This document shows, piece after piece, positions 50,975 to 59,398 of a stretch of 64,000 nucleotides of DNA. The notes beneath the pieces are model-generated. The model was not told where the DNA came from. It made no database searches and saw only the letters and a program-made list of their open reading frames with translations. How positions within the stretch are numbered: position 1 is the stretch's first letter; each line of letters starts with the position of its first letter. Source of the stretch: Thiomonas intermedia (lineage in GTDB: Bacteria > Pseudomonadota > Gammaproteobacteria > Burkholderiales > Burkholderiaceae_C); NCBI RefSeq assembly GCF_002028405.1, contig NZ_CP020046.1:620001-684000 (forward strand), in the 5' to 3' direction. The position numbers and the translations under genes were made by a program.

Positions 50975-53900
50975 ATGAAGCTCCACTTCGAACCCAACCT
51001 GGATTACCAGCTCCAGGCTATCGAGTCGGTCTGCGACCTGTTCCGAGGCCAGGAGATCTGCCGCACTGAGTTCACCGTCACCATGAAGCTGCCCGACCAG
51101 CAGCTAACGCTGGGCGTGGCCGACACCGACTTGGGCCTGGGCAACCGCCTGACCCTGGTGGATGACCAGCTGCTGGACAACCTGCGCAGCGTGCAGCTGC
51201 GCAACGGCCTTGCGCCGTCGAGCACGCTGGCATCGGGCGACTTCACGGTCGAGATGGAGACCGGCACTGGCAAGACCTACGTCTACCTGCGCACGATCTT
51301 CGAGCTGAACAAGCGCTATGGCTTCACCAAGTTCGTCATCGTGGTGCCGTCGGTGGCCATCAAGGAAGGCGTCTACAAGTCGCTGCAGATCACCGAGGAG
51401 CACTTCAAGAGCATGTATGCCGGCGTGCCGGTGGACTTCTTCCTGTACGACTCCAGCAAGCTGGGCCAGGTGCGCAACTTCGCCACCAGCACCACCATCC
51501 AAATCATGGTGGTGACGGTGGGCGCCATCAACAAGAAGGAGGTGAACAACCTCTACAAGGACAGCGAGAAGACCGGCGGTGAGAAGCCCATCGACCTCAT
51601 CCGCGCCACGCGGCCCATCGTCATAGTGGACGAGCCGCAGAGTGTGGACGGCGGCCTCAGCGGCGCCGGCAAGGCCGCGCTGGACGCGATGAACCCGCTG
51701 TGCACGCTACGCTACTCGGCCACCCACGCCAACAAGCACCACATGGTGTACCGGCTGGACGCGGTGGACGCCTACGAGCGCAAGCTGGTCAAGCAGATCG
51801 AGGTGGCTGCGGCCACCATCGAGGACGCCTTCAACAAGCCCTACGTGCGCCTGCTGGAGGTGAGCAACAAGAAGGGCATCTCGGCCAAGGTGGAGCTGCA
51901 CGTGCAGACGGCCACCGGCGCCAAGCCGCAGGTGCTGACCGTCAACGACGGCGACGACCTGGAGCAACTGGCCAAGCGCGCGGTGTACGCCGGCTTCCGC
52001 GTGGGCGAGATCAACACCGCCAAGGGGGAAGAGTTCATGGAACTGCGCTACCCCGGCGGTGAGGACTACCTGGCCCTGGGCCAGCCCCACGGCGAGGTCG
52101 ACGCCCTAGCCGTGCAGCGCGAGATGATCCGGCGGACCATCAAGGAGCACCTGGAGAAGGAGAAGCTGCTGCGGCCCAAGGGCATCAAGGTGCTTTCGCT
52201 GTTCTTCATCGAGTCGGTGGCGCGCTACCGCCAGTACGACAAGGACGGCAACCCGGTGAAGGGCGACTACGCCCGCATCTTCGAGGAAGAGTACCGGCGC
52301 GCGGCCAAGCTGCCGGCCTTCCAGAGCCTGTTCGGCGAGGTGGATCTGGCCCAAGAAGCCGCCGCCGTACACGACGGCTATTTCTCCATCGACAAAAAGG
52401 GCCGCTGGGCCGACCCCGAGCTGGACAAGGAAGGCGGCCTGAAGAACGAGACCAGCCGTGCCGACGCCGAGCGCGGCTACAACCTGATCATGAAGGAGAA
52501 GGAGAAGCTGCTCAGCTTCGACGCGCCACTGAAGTTCATCTTCTCCCACTCGGCCCTGAAGGAAGGCTGGGACAACCCCAACGTCTTCCAGATTTGCGCC
52601 CTGCGCGAGATGGGCAGCGAGCGCGAGCGCCGCCAGACCCTGGGCCGGGGCCTGCGCCTGTGCGTCAACCAGGACGGGCAGCGCGTCTACGGGCACGACG
52701 TGAACCGGCTGACGGTGATTGCCACCGAGTCGTACCAGGAGTTCGCCGACCAGCTGCAGAAAGAGATCGAGGCCGACACGGGCATCCGCTTCGGCATCGT
52801 CGAGCAGCACCAGTTCGCCACCATCGCCATCACCACGCCCGACGGCAAGGTGGCCCCGCTGGGCGTGGACCAGTCCAAGGCCCTGTGGGACCACCTGCGC
52901 GCTGCCGGACACATCGACGCCAAGGGCAAGGTGCAGGACTCGCTGAAGGTCGCGCTGAAGGACGGCAAGCTGGCCTTGCCGGACGCGTTCGAGCCCTACC
53001 GGGGCCAGGTGGCCGAGCTGCTGCGCAAGGTGACCGGCCGCGTGGAGGTGAAGAACCGCGATGACCGCGAGACCGTGCCGCTGCGCAAGGGTGCCGACGG
53101 CAAGGCCGTGACGCTGAGCGAGGACTTCAAGGCGCTGTGGGATCGCATCAAGCACAAGACCACGTACCGGGTGCAGTTCGACAACGACAAGCTCATTCGC
53201 GACTGCACGGCCGCGCTGACCCGTGACCTGCACATCGCCCGCGCCCGGCTGCAGTGGCGCAAGGCGGAGATCGGCATTGGCAAGGCCGGCGTGGAGGCGC
53301 GCGAGAAGGAAGGCGCCTACACCGTGACGCTGGACGAGGCCGACATCGAGCTGCCCGACCTGCTGACCGACCTGCAGGACCGCACGCAGCTGACGCGGCG
53401 CACCTTGGTCAAGATCCTGACCGAGTGCGAGCGGCTGGACGACTTCAAGCGCAACCCGCAGCAGTTCATCGAGCAGGCGGCCGAAATCATCAACCGCTGC
53501 AAGCGCATGGCCCTGGTGGACGGCATCCGCTACCAGCGCCTGGGCGACGACGCCGTCTGGGCCCAGGAGCTGTTCGAGACCGAGGAGCTGACCGGCTACC
53601 TGACCAACATGCTGCGCAACACCAAACGCTCGATCTACGAGCATGTGGTCTACGACTCGGCCACGGAGCGCGACTTCGCCGACGCCCTGGAGAAGGACGA
53701 CGACGTGGTGCTGTACGCCAAGCTGCCCGGTTGGTTTAAGGTGCCCACCCCGCTGGGCAACTACAACCCCGACTGGGCCGTGCTGGTCAACAAGGACGGC
53801 ACCAAGCGCCTGTACTTCGTGGTCGAGACCAAGAGCAGCCTGTTCACCGACGACCTGCGCAACAAGGAGAGCGCCAAGATCGAGTGCGGCAAGGCGCACT

Positions 53901-53983
53901 TCAAGGCGCTGGCCGTCGGCGAAAATCCTGCGCGATATGTCGTGGCCCGAAACTTCAACGATGTGATCGGGCAAGCCTTGTAA
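50975..53983 (+). CDS. res: Type III restriction enzyme, helicase-endonuclease subunit (Res)
   Basis: The 1002-residue protein starts MKLHFEPNLDYQLQAIESVC. Superfamily 2 motifs are motif I FTVEMETGTGKTYVYLRTI (about 88-106), motif II IVIVDEPQSVDGG (about 214-226, DEPQ) and motif III LRYSATHANKHHMVYRLDAV (about 243-262). The C-terminal RecA part has SALKEGWDNPNVFQICALR and RQTLGRGLRL. The C-terminal nuclease is YNPDWAVLVNKDG and LYFVVETKSS (about 929-955), an intact PD-(D/E)XK set. All catalytic residues are present. It ends 33 nt before the ORF interrupted by IS21. Confidence 0.95.
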   Translation: MKLHFEPNLDYQLQAIESVCDLFRGQEICRTEFTVTMKLPDQQLTLGVADTDLGLGNRLTLVDDQLLDNLRSVQLRNGLAPSSTLASGDFTVEMETGTGKTYVYLRTIFELNKRYGFTKFVIVVPSVAIKEGVYKSLQITEEHFKSMYAGVPVDFFLYDSSKLGQVRNFATSTTIQIMVVTVGAINKKEVNNLYKDSEKTGGEKPIDLIRATRPIVIVDEPQSVDGGLSGAGKAALDAMNPLCTLRYSATHANKHHMVYRLDAVDAYERKLVKQIEVAAATIEDAFNKPYVRLLEVSNKKGISAKVELHVQTATGAKPQVLTVNDGDDLEQLAKRAVYAGFRVGEINTAKGEEFMELRYPGGEDYLALGQPHGEVDALAVQREMIRRTIKEHLEKEKLLRPKGIKVLSLFFIESVARYRQYDKDGNPVKGDYARIFEEEYRRAAKLPAFQSLFGEVDLAQEAAAVHDGYFSIDKKGRWADPELDKEGGLKNETSRADAERGYNLIMKEKEKLLSFDAPLKFIFSHSALKEGWDNPNVFQICALREMGSERERRQTLGRGLRLCVNQDGQRVYGHDVNRLTVIATESYQEFADQLQKEIEADTGIRFGIVEQHQFATIAITTPDGKVAPLGVDQSKALWDHLRAAGHIDAKGKVQDSLKVALKDGKLALPDAFEPYRGQVAELLRKVTGRVEVKNRDDRETVPLRKGADGKAVTLSEDFKALWDRIKHKTTYRVQFDNDKLIRDCTAALTRDLHIARARLQWRKAEIGIGKAGVEAREKEGAYTVTLDEADIELPDLLTDLQDRTQLTRRTLVKILTECERLDDFKRNPQQFIEQAAEIINRCKRMALVDGIRYQRLGDDAVWAQELFETEELTGYLTNMLRNTKRSIYEHVVYDSATERDFADALEKDDDVVLYAKLPGWFKVPTPLGNYNPDWAVLVNKDGTKRLYFVVETKSSLFTDDLRNKESAKIECGKAHFKALAVGENPARYVVARNFNDVIGQAL

Positions 53984-54259
53984 CGCGCGAGGATGGACAC
54001 CTAAACACCAGGAGAAATGACCATCCAACACATCGCACAGCCAGCAGCTTCCACTCCTGTCACTTTTCACCACATATAGGCCAATCGGTTTTCGGCACAT
54101 AGGAGCCACCGCGTTTTCGGCGTATACGAGCCAGTGCGTTTTCGGCACATACAGGCCAGTTGATTTTCGGCCTATAGGAGCCAGCCAAGGGGTTTGACGG
54201 GCATCTCGAACGCGTCACAAGCGCCGTTACCTTCTGAGCTTTTTGCTCAGGGGCAACGG

Positions 54260-55825
54260 ATGGGGCGCAGAAAGATCGAGATGCATGAATACCGAAACGT
54301 TTTAATTCGACTGCGTGCGGGTGATGGCGACCGCGAGATAGCGCGCCTGGGGCTCATGGGCCGCGTCAAGGTGGCCAACTTTCGCCAGCACGCTCAGAGC
54401 CTGGGCTGGCTGGATCCGGATCGGCCGCCGCCTGACGCCCAAACGATTGCGCAGAGTCTGAGCGCGGTGGCCAGGCGCCCCGTCAGCACGATCTCCAAAG
54501 CCCAGCCCTGGCGTGAGCTCATTGCGCGCTGGATGGACGCGGGCGTTGAGGGCGTGGCCATCCATGCCGCGCTGGTACGCGATCACCAATTCAAGGGCAG
54601 CTACTCCTCCGTCTACCGCCTCATGCGCGACATCAGCCGGGCGCAGCCGCGCACGGATGTCACCGTGCGGCTGAACTTCAAACCCGGCGAGGCTGCTCAG
54701 GTCGACTTCGGTGCTGGCCCGTTTCTGCTGCACCCGGATGGCCTTCGCCGGCGCACATGGGCCTTTGTCATGACCCTGTGCCACAGCCGCCACCAGTATG
54801 TGGAATTCGTCTGGGACCAGACAGTGGCGACGTGGCTGGGCTGCCACCGCCGCGCCTTTGAGTGGTTTGCCGGCGTGCCCGAGCGCGTCATCATCGACAA
54901 CGCCAAGTGCGCCATCATCAAGGCCTGTCGGTTTGATCCCCACGTGCAACGCTCCTATGCAGAGTGCGCTGAAGGGTATGACTTCAAGATTGACCCCTGT
55001 CCGCCACACGACCCGCAGAAGAAAGGGATCGTGGAGTCAGGCGTCAAATACGTCAAACGCAACTTCCTGCCCACCCGCGAATTCCGTGATCTGGCCGACC
55101 TCAATGCCCAAGTACGGGCCTGGGTATTACAGGAAGCCGGGCAGCGCATTCACGGCACCACCCGCCAACAACCCCTGGATTTGTTTGCGCTGGAGCGAGC
55201 CCTGCTCAAGCCATTGCCCGCCCAGGCCCCGGACTTGGGCGTGTGGCAGCGGGTGACGCTGCACCGCGATTGCCACGTCAAGTTTGACAACGCCCTGTAT
55301 TCCGCGCCCTTTGGGCTGGTGGGCAAGCAGTTGTGGCTGCGTGCCAACGATGGTTGTGTTGCCCTCTATGAAGACTACCGATTGGTGGCCACCCACCCGC
55401 GCGGGACGCGTCCTGGCCAACGCGTCACGACGCCAGACCACTTGCCACCCAAGGCGCAACTGTTCTTCGCGCGCGACCGCCAATGGCTCCATGAGCAAGC
55501 GCTGCAAATCGGGCCGTACTGCCAGCAGATCATTGACTGCCTGCTGGGCGACCGGATTGTGGAGCGGCTGCGTGCAGCACAGGGCGTTGTTGGCCTGGCC
55601 AGGACCTACGGCGCCCAACGTCTGGAGCTTGCCTGCCAGCGTGCCATGGCCCACAACAGCCCGTATTACCGCACCGTCAAGACCATCCTGAGCAGCAATG
55701 CCGACCGTCTGCCGATGCCCGAGATCAGTGTCGCGCCCGCCTATGCCAAGGCCCGGTTCGTACGCGATGCCGCCAGCCTATTCACCCCCAATGCCCACAA
55801 CCCGCAGCAGGACCTCCTGCATTAA
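54260..55825 (+). CDS. istA: IS21 transposase IstA
   Basis: From ATG 54260 the product has 521 residues (a TTG at 54194 in frame would give 543). The N-terminal HTH (RLRAGDGDREIARLGLMGRV) is followed by the DDE catalytic core: Asp in AAQVDFGAGPFLL, Asp in ERVIIDNAKCAII and Glu in QKKGIVESGVKYVKRNFL. The C-terminal beta-barrel-like region has DNALYSAPFGLVGKQLWLRA. All three acidic residues are present, so the enzyme should be active. istB starts 22 nt downstream. Confidence 0.95.
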   Translation: MGRRKIEMHEYRNVLIRLRAGDGDREIARLGLMGRVKVANFRQHAQSLGWLDPDRPPPDAQTIAQSLSAVARRPVSTISKAQPWRELIARWMDAGVEGVAIHAALVRDHQFKGSYSSVYRLMRDISRAQPRTDVTVRLNFKPGEAAQVDFGAGPFLLHPDGLRRRTWAFVMTLCHSRHQYVEFVWDQTVATWLGCHRRAFEWFAGVPERVIIDNAKCAIIKACRFDPHVQRSYAECAEGYDFKIDPCPPHDPQKKGIVESGVKYVKRNFLPTREFRDLADLNAQVRAWVLQEAGQRIHGTTRQQPLDLFALERALLKPLPAQAPDLGVWQRVTLHRDCHVKFDNALYSAPFGLVGKQLWLRANDGCVALYEDYRLVATHPRGTRPGQRVTTPDHLPPKAQLFFARDRQWLHEQALQIGPYCQQIIDCLLGDRIVERLRAAQGVVGLARTYGAQRLELACQRAMAHNSPYYRTVKTILSSNADRLPMPEISVAPAYAKARFVRDAASLFTPNAHNPQQDLLH

Positions 55826-55847
55826 CCCCCCAAGGAGCAACTCACCC

Positions 55848-56639
55848 ATGATCCCCATTCCCGAACTGGTTCCACACCTCAAGCAATTGCGCTTGTCCGG
55901 CATCCTGGATTCTCTGGAGGCCAGGAACCGCCAAGCCATTGAATCCAAACTCGCCTATACGGAATTCCTGGCCCTGCTGATGGGCGATGAAGTGGCCCGC
56001 CGCGACCAGAACCGCTTCAGCACCCGCATCCGCCGGGCTCAGTTTCGGTCGAGCAAGACCCTGGAGCAGTTTGATTTCGAGCGGCTCCCCCAACTCAACC
56101 GCGCACTGGTGCACGACCTGGCCACCGGACGCTATTTGCGGGAATGCTCACCTGTGTTGATCGTCGGACCCAGTGGAACTGGCAAAAGCCACCTGGCACA
56201 GGCCTTGGGCCACTGCGCCATCCGCCAAGGCGTTGATGTGCTCTTCACCAGTTGCTCGGCCCTCACGCAGTCCCTGCACGCCGCGCGTGCGACCAATGCC
56301 TACGAACGCAAACTGCAGGCGCTCAGCCGTATTCCCCTGCTCATCATCGATGACTTCGGACTCAAGCCCCTGCGCGCACCGGCCGACGAGGATCTGCATG
56401 AACTCATCGCCGAGCGCTACGAACGAACGACCACCATCGTCACCAGCAATTTGGACTTCACCGAGTGGGATCAGGCCTTCCCAGGCAACCCCTTGTTGGC
56501 CTCCGCCACGCTCGACCGCCTGCGCCACAACGCCTATTGCCTCGTGCTCGATGGCCAGTCTTACCGCACGCCACGCCAGATGCCCAACGCAATGCCAACC
56601 AAAACCCAGAGATCCAATCAACCAAAAGACATCAAATAA
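55848..56639 (+). CDS. istB: IS21 helper ATPase IstB
   Basis: The 263-residue DnaC-like AAA+ ATPase assists IstA. It shows an N-terminal helical region (HLKQLRLSGILDSLEARNRQ), Walker A LIVGPSGTGKSHLAQALGH (about 103-121), Walker B PLLIIDDFGLKPLRAPADED (about 162-181) and sensor I TTTIVTSNLDFTEWDQAF. A CAAGGAGCAACTC ribosome site precedes ATG 55848. Length and motifs are complete. Confidence 0.95.
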   Translation: MIPIPELVPHLKQLRLSGILDSLEARNRQAIESKLAYTEFLALLMGDEVARRDQNRFSTRIRRAQFRSSKTLEQFDFERLPQLNRALVHDLATGRYLRECSPVLIVGPSGTGKSHLAQALGHCAIRQGVDVLFTSCSALTQSLHAARATNAYERKLQALSRIPLLIIDDFGLKPLRAPADEDLHELIAERYERTTTIVTSNLDFTEWDQAFPGNPLLASATLDRLRHNAYCLVLDGQSYRTPRQMPNAMPTKTQRSNQPKDIK

Positions 56640-57200
56640 AGGCAAAATCCACAACCGAATGATGCCCGTTTGAGACCCTCCGGCTGGTCTCTATGTGCCG
56701 AAAATGGCTGGCTCCTTTATGCCGAAAAGTGACAACTCCGGCCGGCCTGAGCTGTTGGTGCAACCCCGGCGTTCTTTTATTCATTTGTCCACCTACTTTT
56801 GCTGCCCTGAGGAACCCCTGGAAAGCCCATAAAAACTGGGCGTTCACGGCATTTGCCGATGCTCGGAACTCCCACTTTGATATCTGATGCCCCAGCGTGC
56901 CGGTTCCGGTGGGGGCGAAGCCCCGACGGCACAAGGAACGGACACGAGACATGAACGAGCGAGCCGCAGGTGAGTGAGTGAATGCGAGTGCCGTGACGCA
57001 GGTCGGGCGAGTCGAGCGGCAGCGAGACGAGAGCCGATCCGAGAACCGCCGACAGGCGGGGCGAGGACAAGGGCGCACGGCATGAACGAGCCAAAGGCGA
57101 GTGCATGACGGGCGAGGGGGAAGCAAGGGAAGTGACGGGTGAGCGCAGCGAATCCGGCGCGCCCCTTGCCTCCCCCGTCCCGAAGCCCCACGAGCAAGGC

Positions 57201-57307
57201 GAGTGGGTGGGCGGCAGTAGACGCCGATGATCTGGCCGCGTAGCGGACAGGTCAGCCCGAAGGGCCGAGCCGAAGGCGAGTCGGGGGCTACTGCCGCCCA
57301 CCCACTC
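57201..57307. repeat. Perfect 20-bp inverted repeat
   Basis: GAGTGGGTGGGCGGCAGTAG (57201-57220) is exactly complementary to 57288-57307, with 67 nt between. The inner part contains further short GC pairs. Confidence 0.9.
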
Positions 57308-57349
57308 GGCGCAGCCGAGGGGGGTGCCGTCGCCGTCTTGCGGGGGCAG

Positions 57350-57438
57350 CAAGAGGGGGATCGCCCTAGCGATCAGGTGAGGTCTGCCCGGCGTCCAGCC
57401 GGGCCGAGGGCGCAGCCCGAGCCTCACCGACCCTCTTG
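57350..57438. ncRNA. Candidate multibranched RNA fold
   Basis: The outer stem CAAGAGGG (57350-57357) pairs with CCCTCTTG (57431-57438). Inside are GATCGC/GCGATC (57359-57364 with 57369-57374) and GGTGAGG/CCTCACC (57376-57382 with 57422-57428). The latter encloses GCCCGGC/GCCGGGC (57386-57392 with 57398-57404) and GGGC/GCCC (57408-57411 with 57415-57418). Every helix is perfect and they nest without conflict, which is more order than chance GC pairing would usually give. The strand is not known. Confidence 0.45.
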
Positions 57439-57615
57439 GGGACACCGTGCCTTGGGCGCACTCTGGCAAGCCCACAGACGCGCCTTGCCCTGCGGCGGCG
57501 GCGTGGCGGGGCATGCGGCGCATCGTGGGGCGGGAGGCGCTCACGTTTTCGGGCAAGGGCGATGCGCGAAACCGCACGGCCCGAGGGCGGGCCGTCAACA
57601 CGAAACGCGCGAAGG

Positions 57616-57897
57616 TCAAGGCGGGTTTTGTGCGGGGGCTGCGGCAGGCGCCGGTGCGGAATTCGTGGCGGCGGGCGGTGCGACGGCGCCATGCACCCGC
57701 TGCCACACTGGCCCCAACTCTTGCAGCGCGGGCTGCAAACGCTGCGCGATTTCTTGCTGCGTCGGCATCGGCAAGCCGAGCGATTGCAGCCCGGCGTCGA
57801 TCAAGAAAAGCACTCCGGCCAAGATCGCCAGAGCGATCAAAACCCGAGCGGCGATGAGCGACAGAACGAGGCCCAGCCACCTCAACAGGGTCTTCAT
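57616..57897 (-). CDS. Small membrane protein
   Basis: The 93-residue protein has one or two N-terminal membrane segments (LLRWLGLVLSLIAARVLIAL, ALAILAGVLFLIDAGLQ) and a soluble tail with PTQQEIAQRLQPALQELGPV and a Pro/Ala end. The family is unknown. Its start overlaps the previous gene by 4 nt, so it is the last gene of the leftward satellite operon. Confidence 0.72.
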   Translation of the reverse strand: MKTLLRWLGLVLSLIAARVLIALAILAGVLFLIDAGLQSLGLPMPTQQEIAQRLQPALQELGPVWQRVHGAVAPPAATNSAPAPAAAPAQNPP

Positions 57898-58622
57898 TTC
57901 TGCGCTCCTGTCTCGGGCCAGTCGGCGAGATTCTTGAAGTTGAACCGCGCCCAGTGCTGCGGCGTCAGCTTCACTGATTCGCCGCCGACCTTGACGGCCT
58001 CGACACGGCGCAGCGCGCGCTCTACCGCATCTGCCCTGCCCTGCGGGCTGAGGTATTGCACGCGGGCATAGTGGCCCGCCTTAATGTCTTTCAGTGCAGC
58101 GGGGATGATCTGCTGATAACGCAGTGGCGTCTTGATCATGCGCTCGATCTCGACGGCGACGCGTTCGCCCTGCTGACTGGTCGCCAGCGCATCGGGCACC
58201 TTTTGCCAGCCTTTGGCATAGAGCAACTTGCCCGGCTCCCACGTCCAGCCTGCGGCCTCAGCTTGCAGCCGAGCGCGTTGGGTGTCGAGATGATGCTGCA
58301 TGAACTGCGGGCTGGGCAGGCTCTCGAATCGAGGGCAGTCGGGCGCGGCGTTTTCTGAAAACGCGAGTCCGGTGGGCGTGATGCCCCAGGCGAGTTGCAG
58401 CTTGCCGAAGCCTTCGACGCGAGCGGACTTCAGCAGCCCGTCACGCTCCATCCTGTGGGCCAGGGCATGCACGCGGCGGACACTCAGGCCCAGCAACATT
58501 TGCAGCAGCACGGCCGTGGTCCAGACCTCGCCGGAAGAAAGGAAGTCGAGGACGGTTTGCTGCTTGGCCTCGGCGCGGGCGTTGATTTGCGCGCGGGTCA
58601 TGCGGGGAATGTTGGTGCTCAT
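57894..58622 (-). CDS. Winged-helix protein with possible nuclease-like C-terminus
   Basis: The 242-residue protein has an N-terminal winged-HTH (VLDFLSSGEVWTTAVLLQML, HALAHRMERDGLLKSARVEG, about 24-65), then a domain with KLLYAKGWQKVPDALATSQQ and GERVAVEIERMIKTPLRYQQ. The second pattern (PDA...VAVEIER) resembles the replication-relaxation / mobilisation (MobC-like) proteins that couple a winged helix to a PD-(D/E)XK-like fold. This is a resemblance, not a firm family call. It overlaps both neighbours by 4 nt. Confidence 0.7.
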   Translation of the reverse strand: MSTNIPRMTRAQINARAEAKQQTVLDFLSSGEVWTTAVLLQMLLGLSVRRVHALAHRMERDGLLKSARVEGFGKLQLAWGITPTGLAFSENAAPDCPRFESLPSPQFMQHHLDTQRARLQAEAAGWTWEPGKLLYAKGWQKVPDALATSQQGERVAVEIERMIKTPLRYQQIIPAALKDIKAGHYARVQYLSPQGRADAVERALRRVEAVKVGGESVKLTPQHWARFNFKNLADWPETGAQK

Positions 58623-58843
58623 GCCGTGTCTCCGGGGCTGTTGAAGGGGTGGGTCGGACTGGATGTGGACGGCTCGGGCTTGGGCGAGAGCGCGGCCAGA
58701 ATCTGCGCGTCGGTCAGGTCGAGCAGGTCGTGCTTTTCCAGCAGGGTGAGGATTTCGCCCTTGCGCTTTTCGAGGCGCTGGGCCTCATCGATTCGGGCCT
58801 CCAGTGCGGCACGTTTTTTGATCAGGGCGTTGAGTGTGGACAT
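58619..58843 (-). CDS. Small coiled-coil protein
   Basis: The 74-residue product from ATG 58843 has an AAGGAG site upstream. Its first half is a coiled coil (LNALIKKRAALEARIDEAQR, LEKRKGEILTLLEKHDLLD) and the end is a Pro/Ser-rich tail. It could be a small DNA-binding or partner protein; the family is not recognised. It overlaps the next gene by 4 nt. Confidence 0.7.
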   Translation of the reverse strand: MSTLNALIKKRAALEARIDEAQRLEKRKGEILTLLEKHDLLDLTDAQILAALSPKPEPSTSSPTHPFNSPGDTA

Positions 58844-58961
58844 GGCGTTTCTCCTTGGGTGAAGGGGGCTGATAGGGGTGGATGACCAGCGCCGACCGGC
58901 GCAGGTCAGGCAGCCGCTGGGGGAACAGCAGCCGCCACATGTGGCGACCGATGGCTTTCAT
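58785..58961 (-). CDS. Doubtful small ORF, 58 codons
   Basis: The frame from ATG 58961 (MKAIGRHMWRLLFPQRLPDL) starts inside an ATGA overlap with the stop of the preceding secreted-protein gene, which argues for coupling. The second half overlaps the 58619-58843 gene in another frame and is compositionally weak. I list it as uncertain. Confidence 0.3.
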   Translation of the reverse strand: MKAIGRHMWRLLFPQRLPDLRRSALVIHPYQPPSPKEKRHVHTQRPDQKTCRTGGPNR

Positions 58962-59398
58962 TTCTCGACCTTCACCTTCACAGCTACCTGGCACACGGCC
59001 TGGAGAGACGGCGGTGTGATATGGCACTTCAACGCCAGATCGAGGTCGGCGGGCTGGGCCACCAGGGCGAACGCTGGGGACTGCACCACCTGGGGGTCAA
59101 CGCCCTTGCACTCTGCGGGAGAACTGGCGGGGCCGGTGCACCAGAACTTGAAGGGCATGTCTTTCGGCGCGGTGATGGTCAGCGGCGTGCTGCCGGCGCT
59201 GGTGCAATCCCATCCGTCGCGCAGTCCCAAGAATTTCTTGTGAGCCGCGCAGGTCAGCGAGTTGGGGGTGGACACGGCGTCGGCGGCGTGGGCGTTAGGG
59301 ATGCACATGGCAGCAAGGAACGCGAGGACAACAAAGAGAAACGCCCAGCCCAGCAGGGCGGGCAGGAGCTTGAGCTTGGCGAGGTTGAACTTGGACAT
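58958..59398 (-). CDS. Secreted protein of unknown function
   Basis: The 146-residue protein has a Sec signal peptide (LLGWAFLFVVLAFLAAMCIP, cleavage near NAHAADA, about residue 39). The mature part has four Cys (SLTCAA, DGWDCTS, FKFWCTG, PAECKG) plus two more near the end, which suggests disulfides. The family is unknown; it is a likely cargo or envelope-modifying protein of the satellite. A GGAG site precedes ATG 59398. Confidence 0.75.
   Translation of the reverse strand: MSKFNLAKLKLLPALLGWAFLFVVLAFLAAMCIPNAHAADAVSTPNSLTCAAHKKFLGLRDGWDCTSAGSTPLTITAPKDMPFKFWCTGPASSPAECKGVDPQVVQSPAFALVAQPADLDLALKCHITPPSLQAVCQVAVKVKVEK

Larger units (their letters stand above)
54058..56734 (+). mobile_element. 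Complete IS21-family insertion sequence
   Basis: The element runs from TGTCACTTTTC (54058-54068) to GAAAAGTGACA (56724-56734), perfect 11-bp terminal inverted repeats. It is flanked by the 5-bp duplication ACTCC at 54053-54057 and 56735-56739. Sub-terminal repeats with GTTTTCGGCACATAGGAGCC-like units occur about four times at the left (54077-54184) and twice, inverted, at the right (56690-56728), as usual for IS21. It carries istA and istB, both intact. Confidence 0.93.
54017..56887 (+). pseudogene. 62-codon ORF interrupted by the IS21 element
   Basis: An ORF with a CAGGAGAA ribosome site starts at ATG 54017 (MTIQHIAQPAAST) and is broken at 54057. Removing the IS and one 5-bp target copy joins it in frame to 56740-56887 (PAGLSCWCNPGVLLFICPPT, then AFADARNSHFDI, stop TGA). 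The joined product has 62 residues. It directly follows res in the same direction. Its family is unknown. Whether the 3' part is still read from an IS-derived promoter is open. Confidence 0.6.
56888..57470. other. Gene-free region dense in inverted repeats (candidate structured RNA or origin)
   Basis: I find no credible coding frame here, although open frames occur in all six readings because of GC content. The stretch instead carries a chain of hairpins: GTGCCG/CGGCAC around GGGGC-GAA-GCCCC (56897-56932), an imperfect arm pair near 57112-57127 and 57160-57175 (GGGGGAAGCAAGGG with CCCTTGCCTCCCCC), the 20-bp inverted repeat at 57201/57288 and the multibranched fold at 57350-57438. Possible roles are a non-coding RNA, a packaging or origin site of the satellite, or a folded leader for the leftward genes. 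Confidence 0.55.

Noticed and set aside
52106-54148. Long minus-strand open frames opposite res, mod and the UvrD-like helicase (for example 680 codons here and 800 codons at 40619-43021)
   Set aside because: They mirror the plus-strand genes codon by codon because of third-position GC, and the plus-strand proteins have complete catalytic motifs.
57227-57937. Several 100-240 codon ORFs in the inverted-repeat region
   Set aside because: Open in all frames, low complexity, no ribosome sites, and they disagree with the strong palindromic structure.
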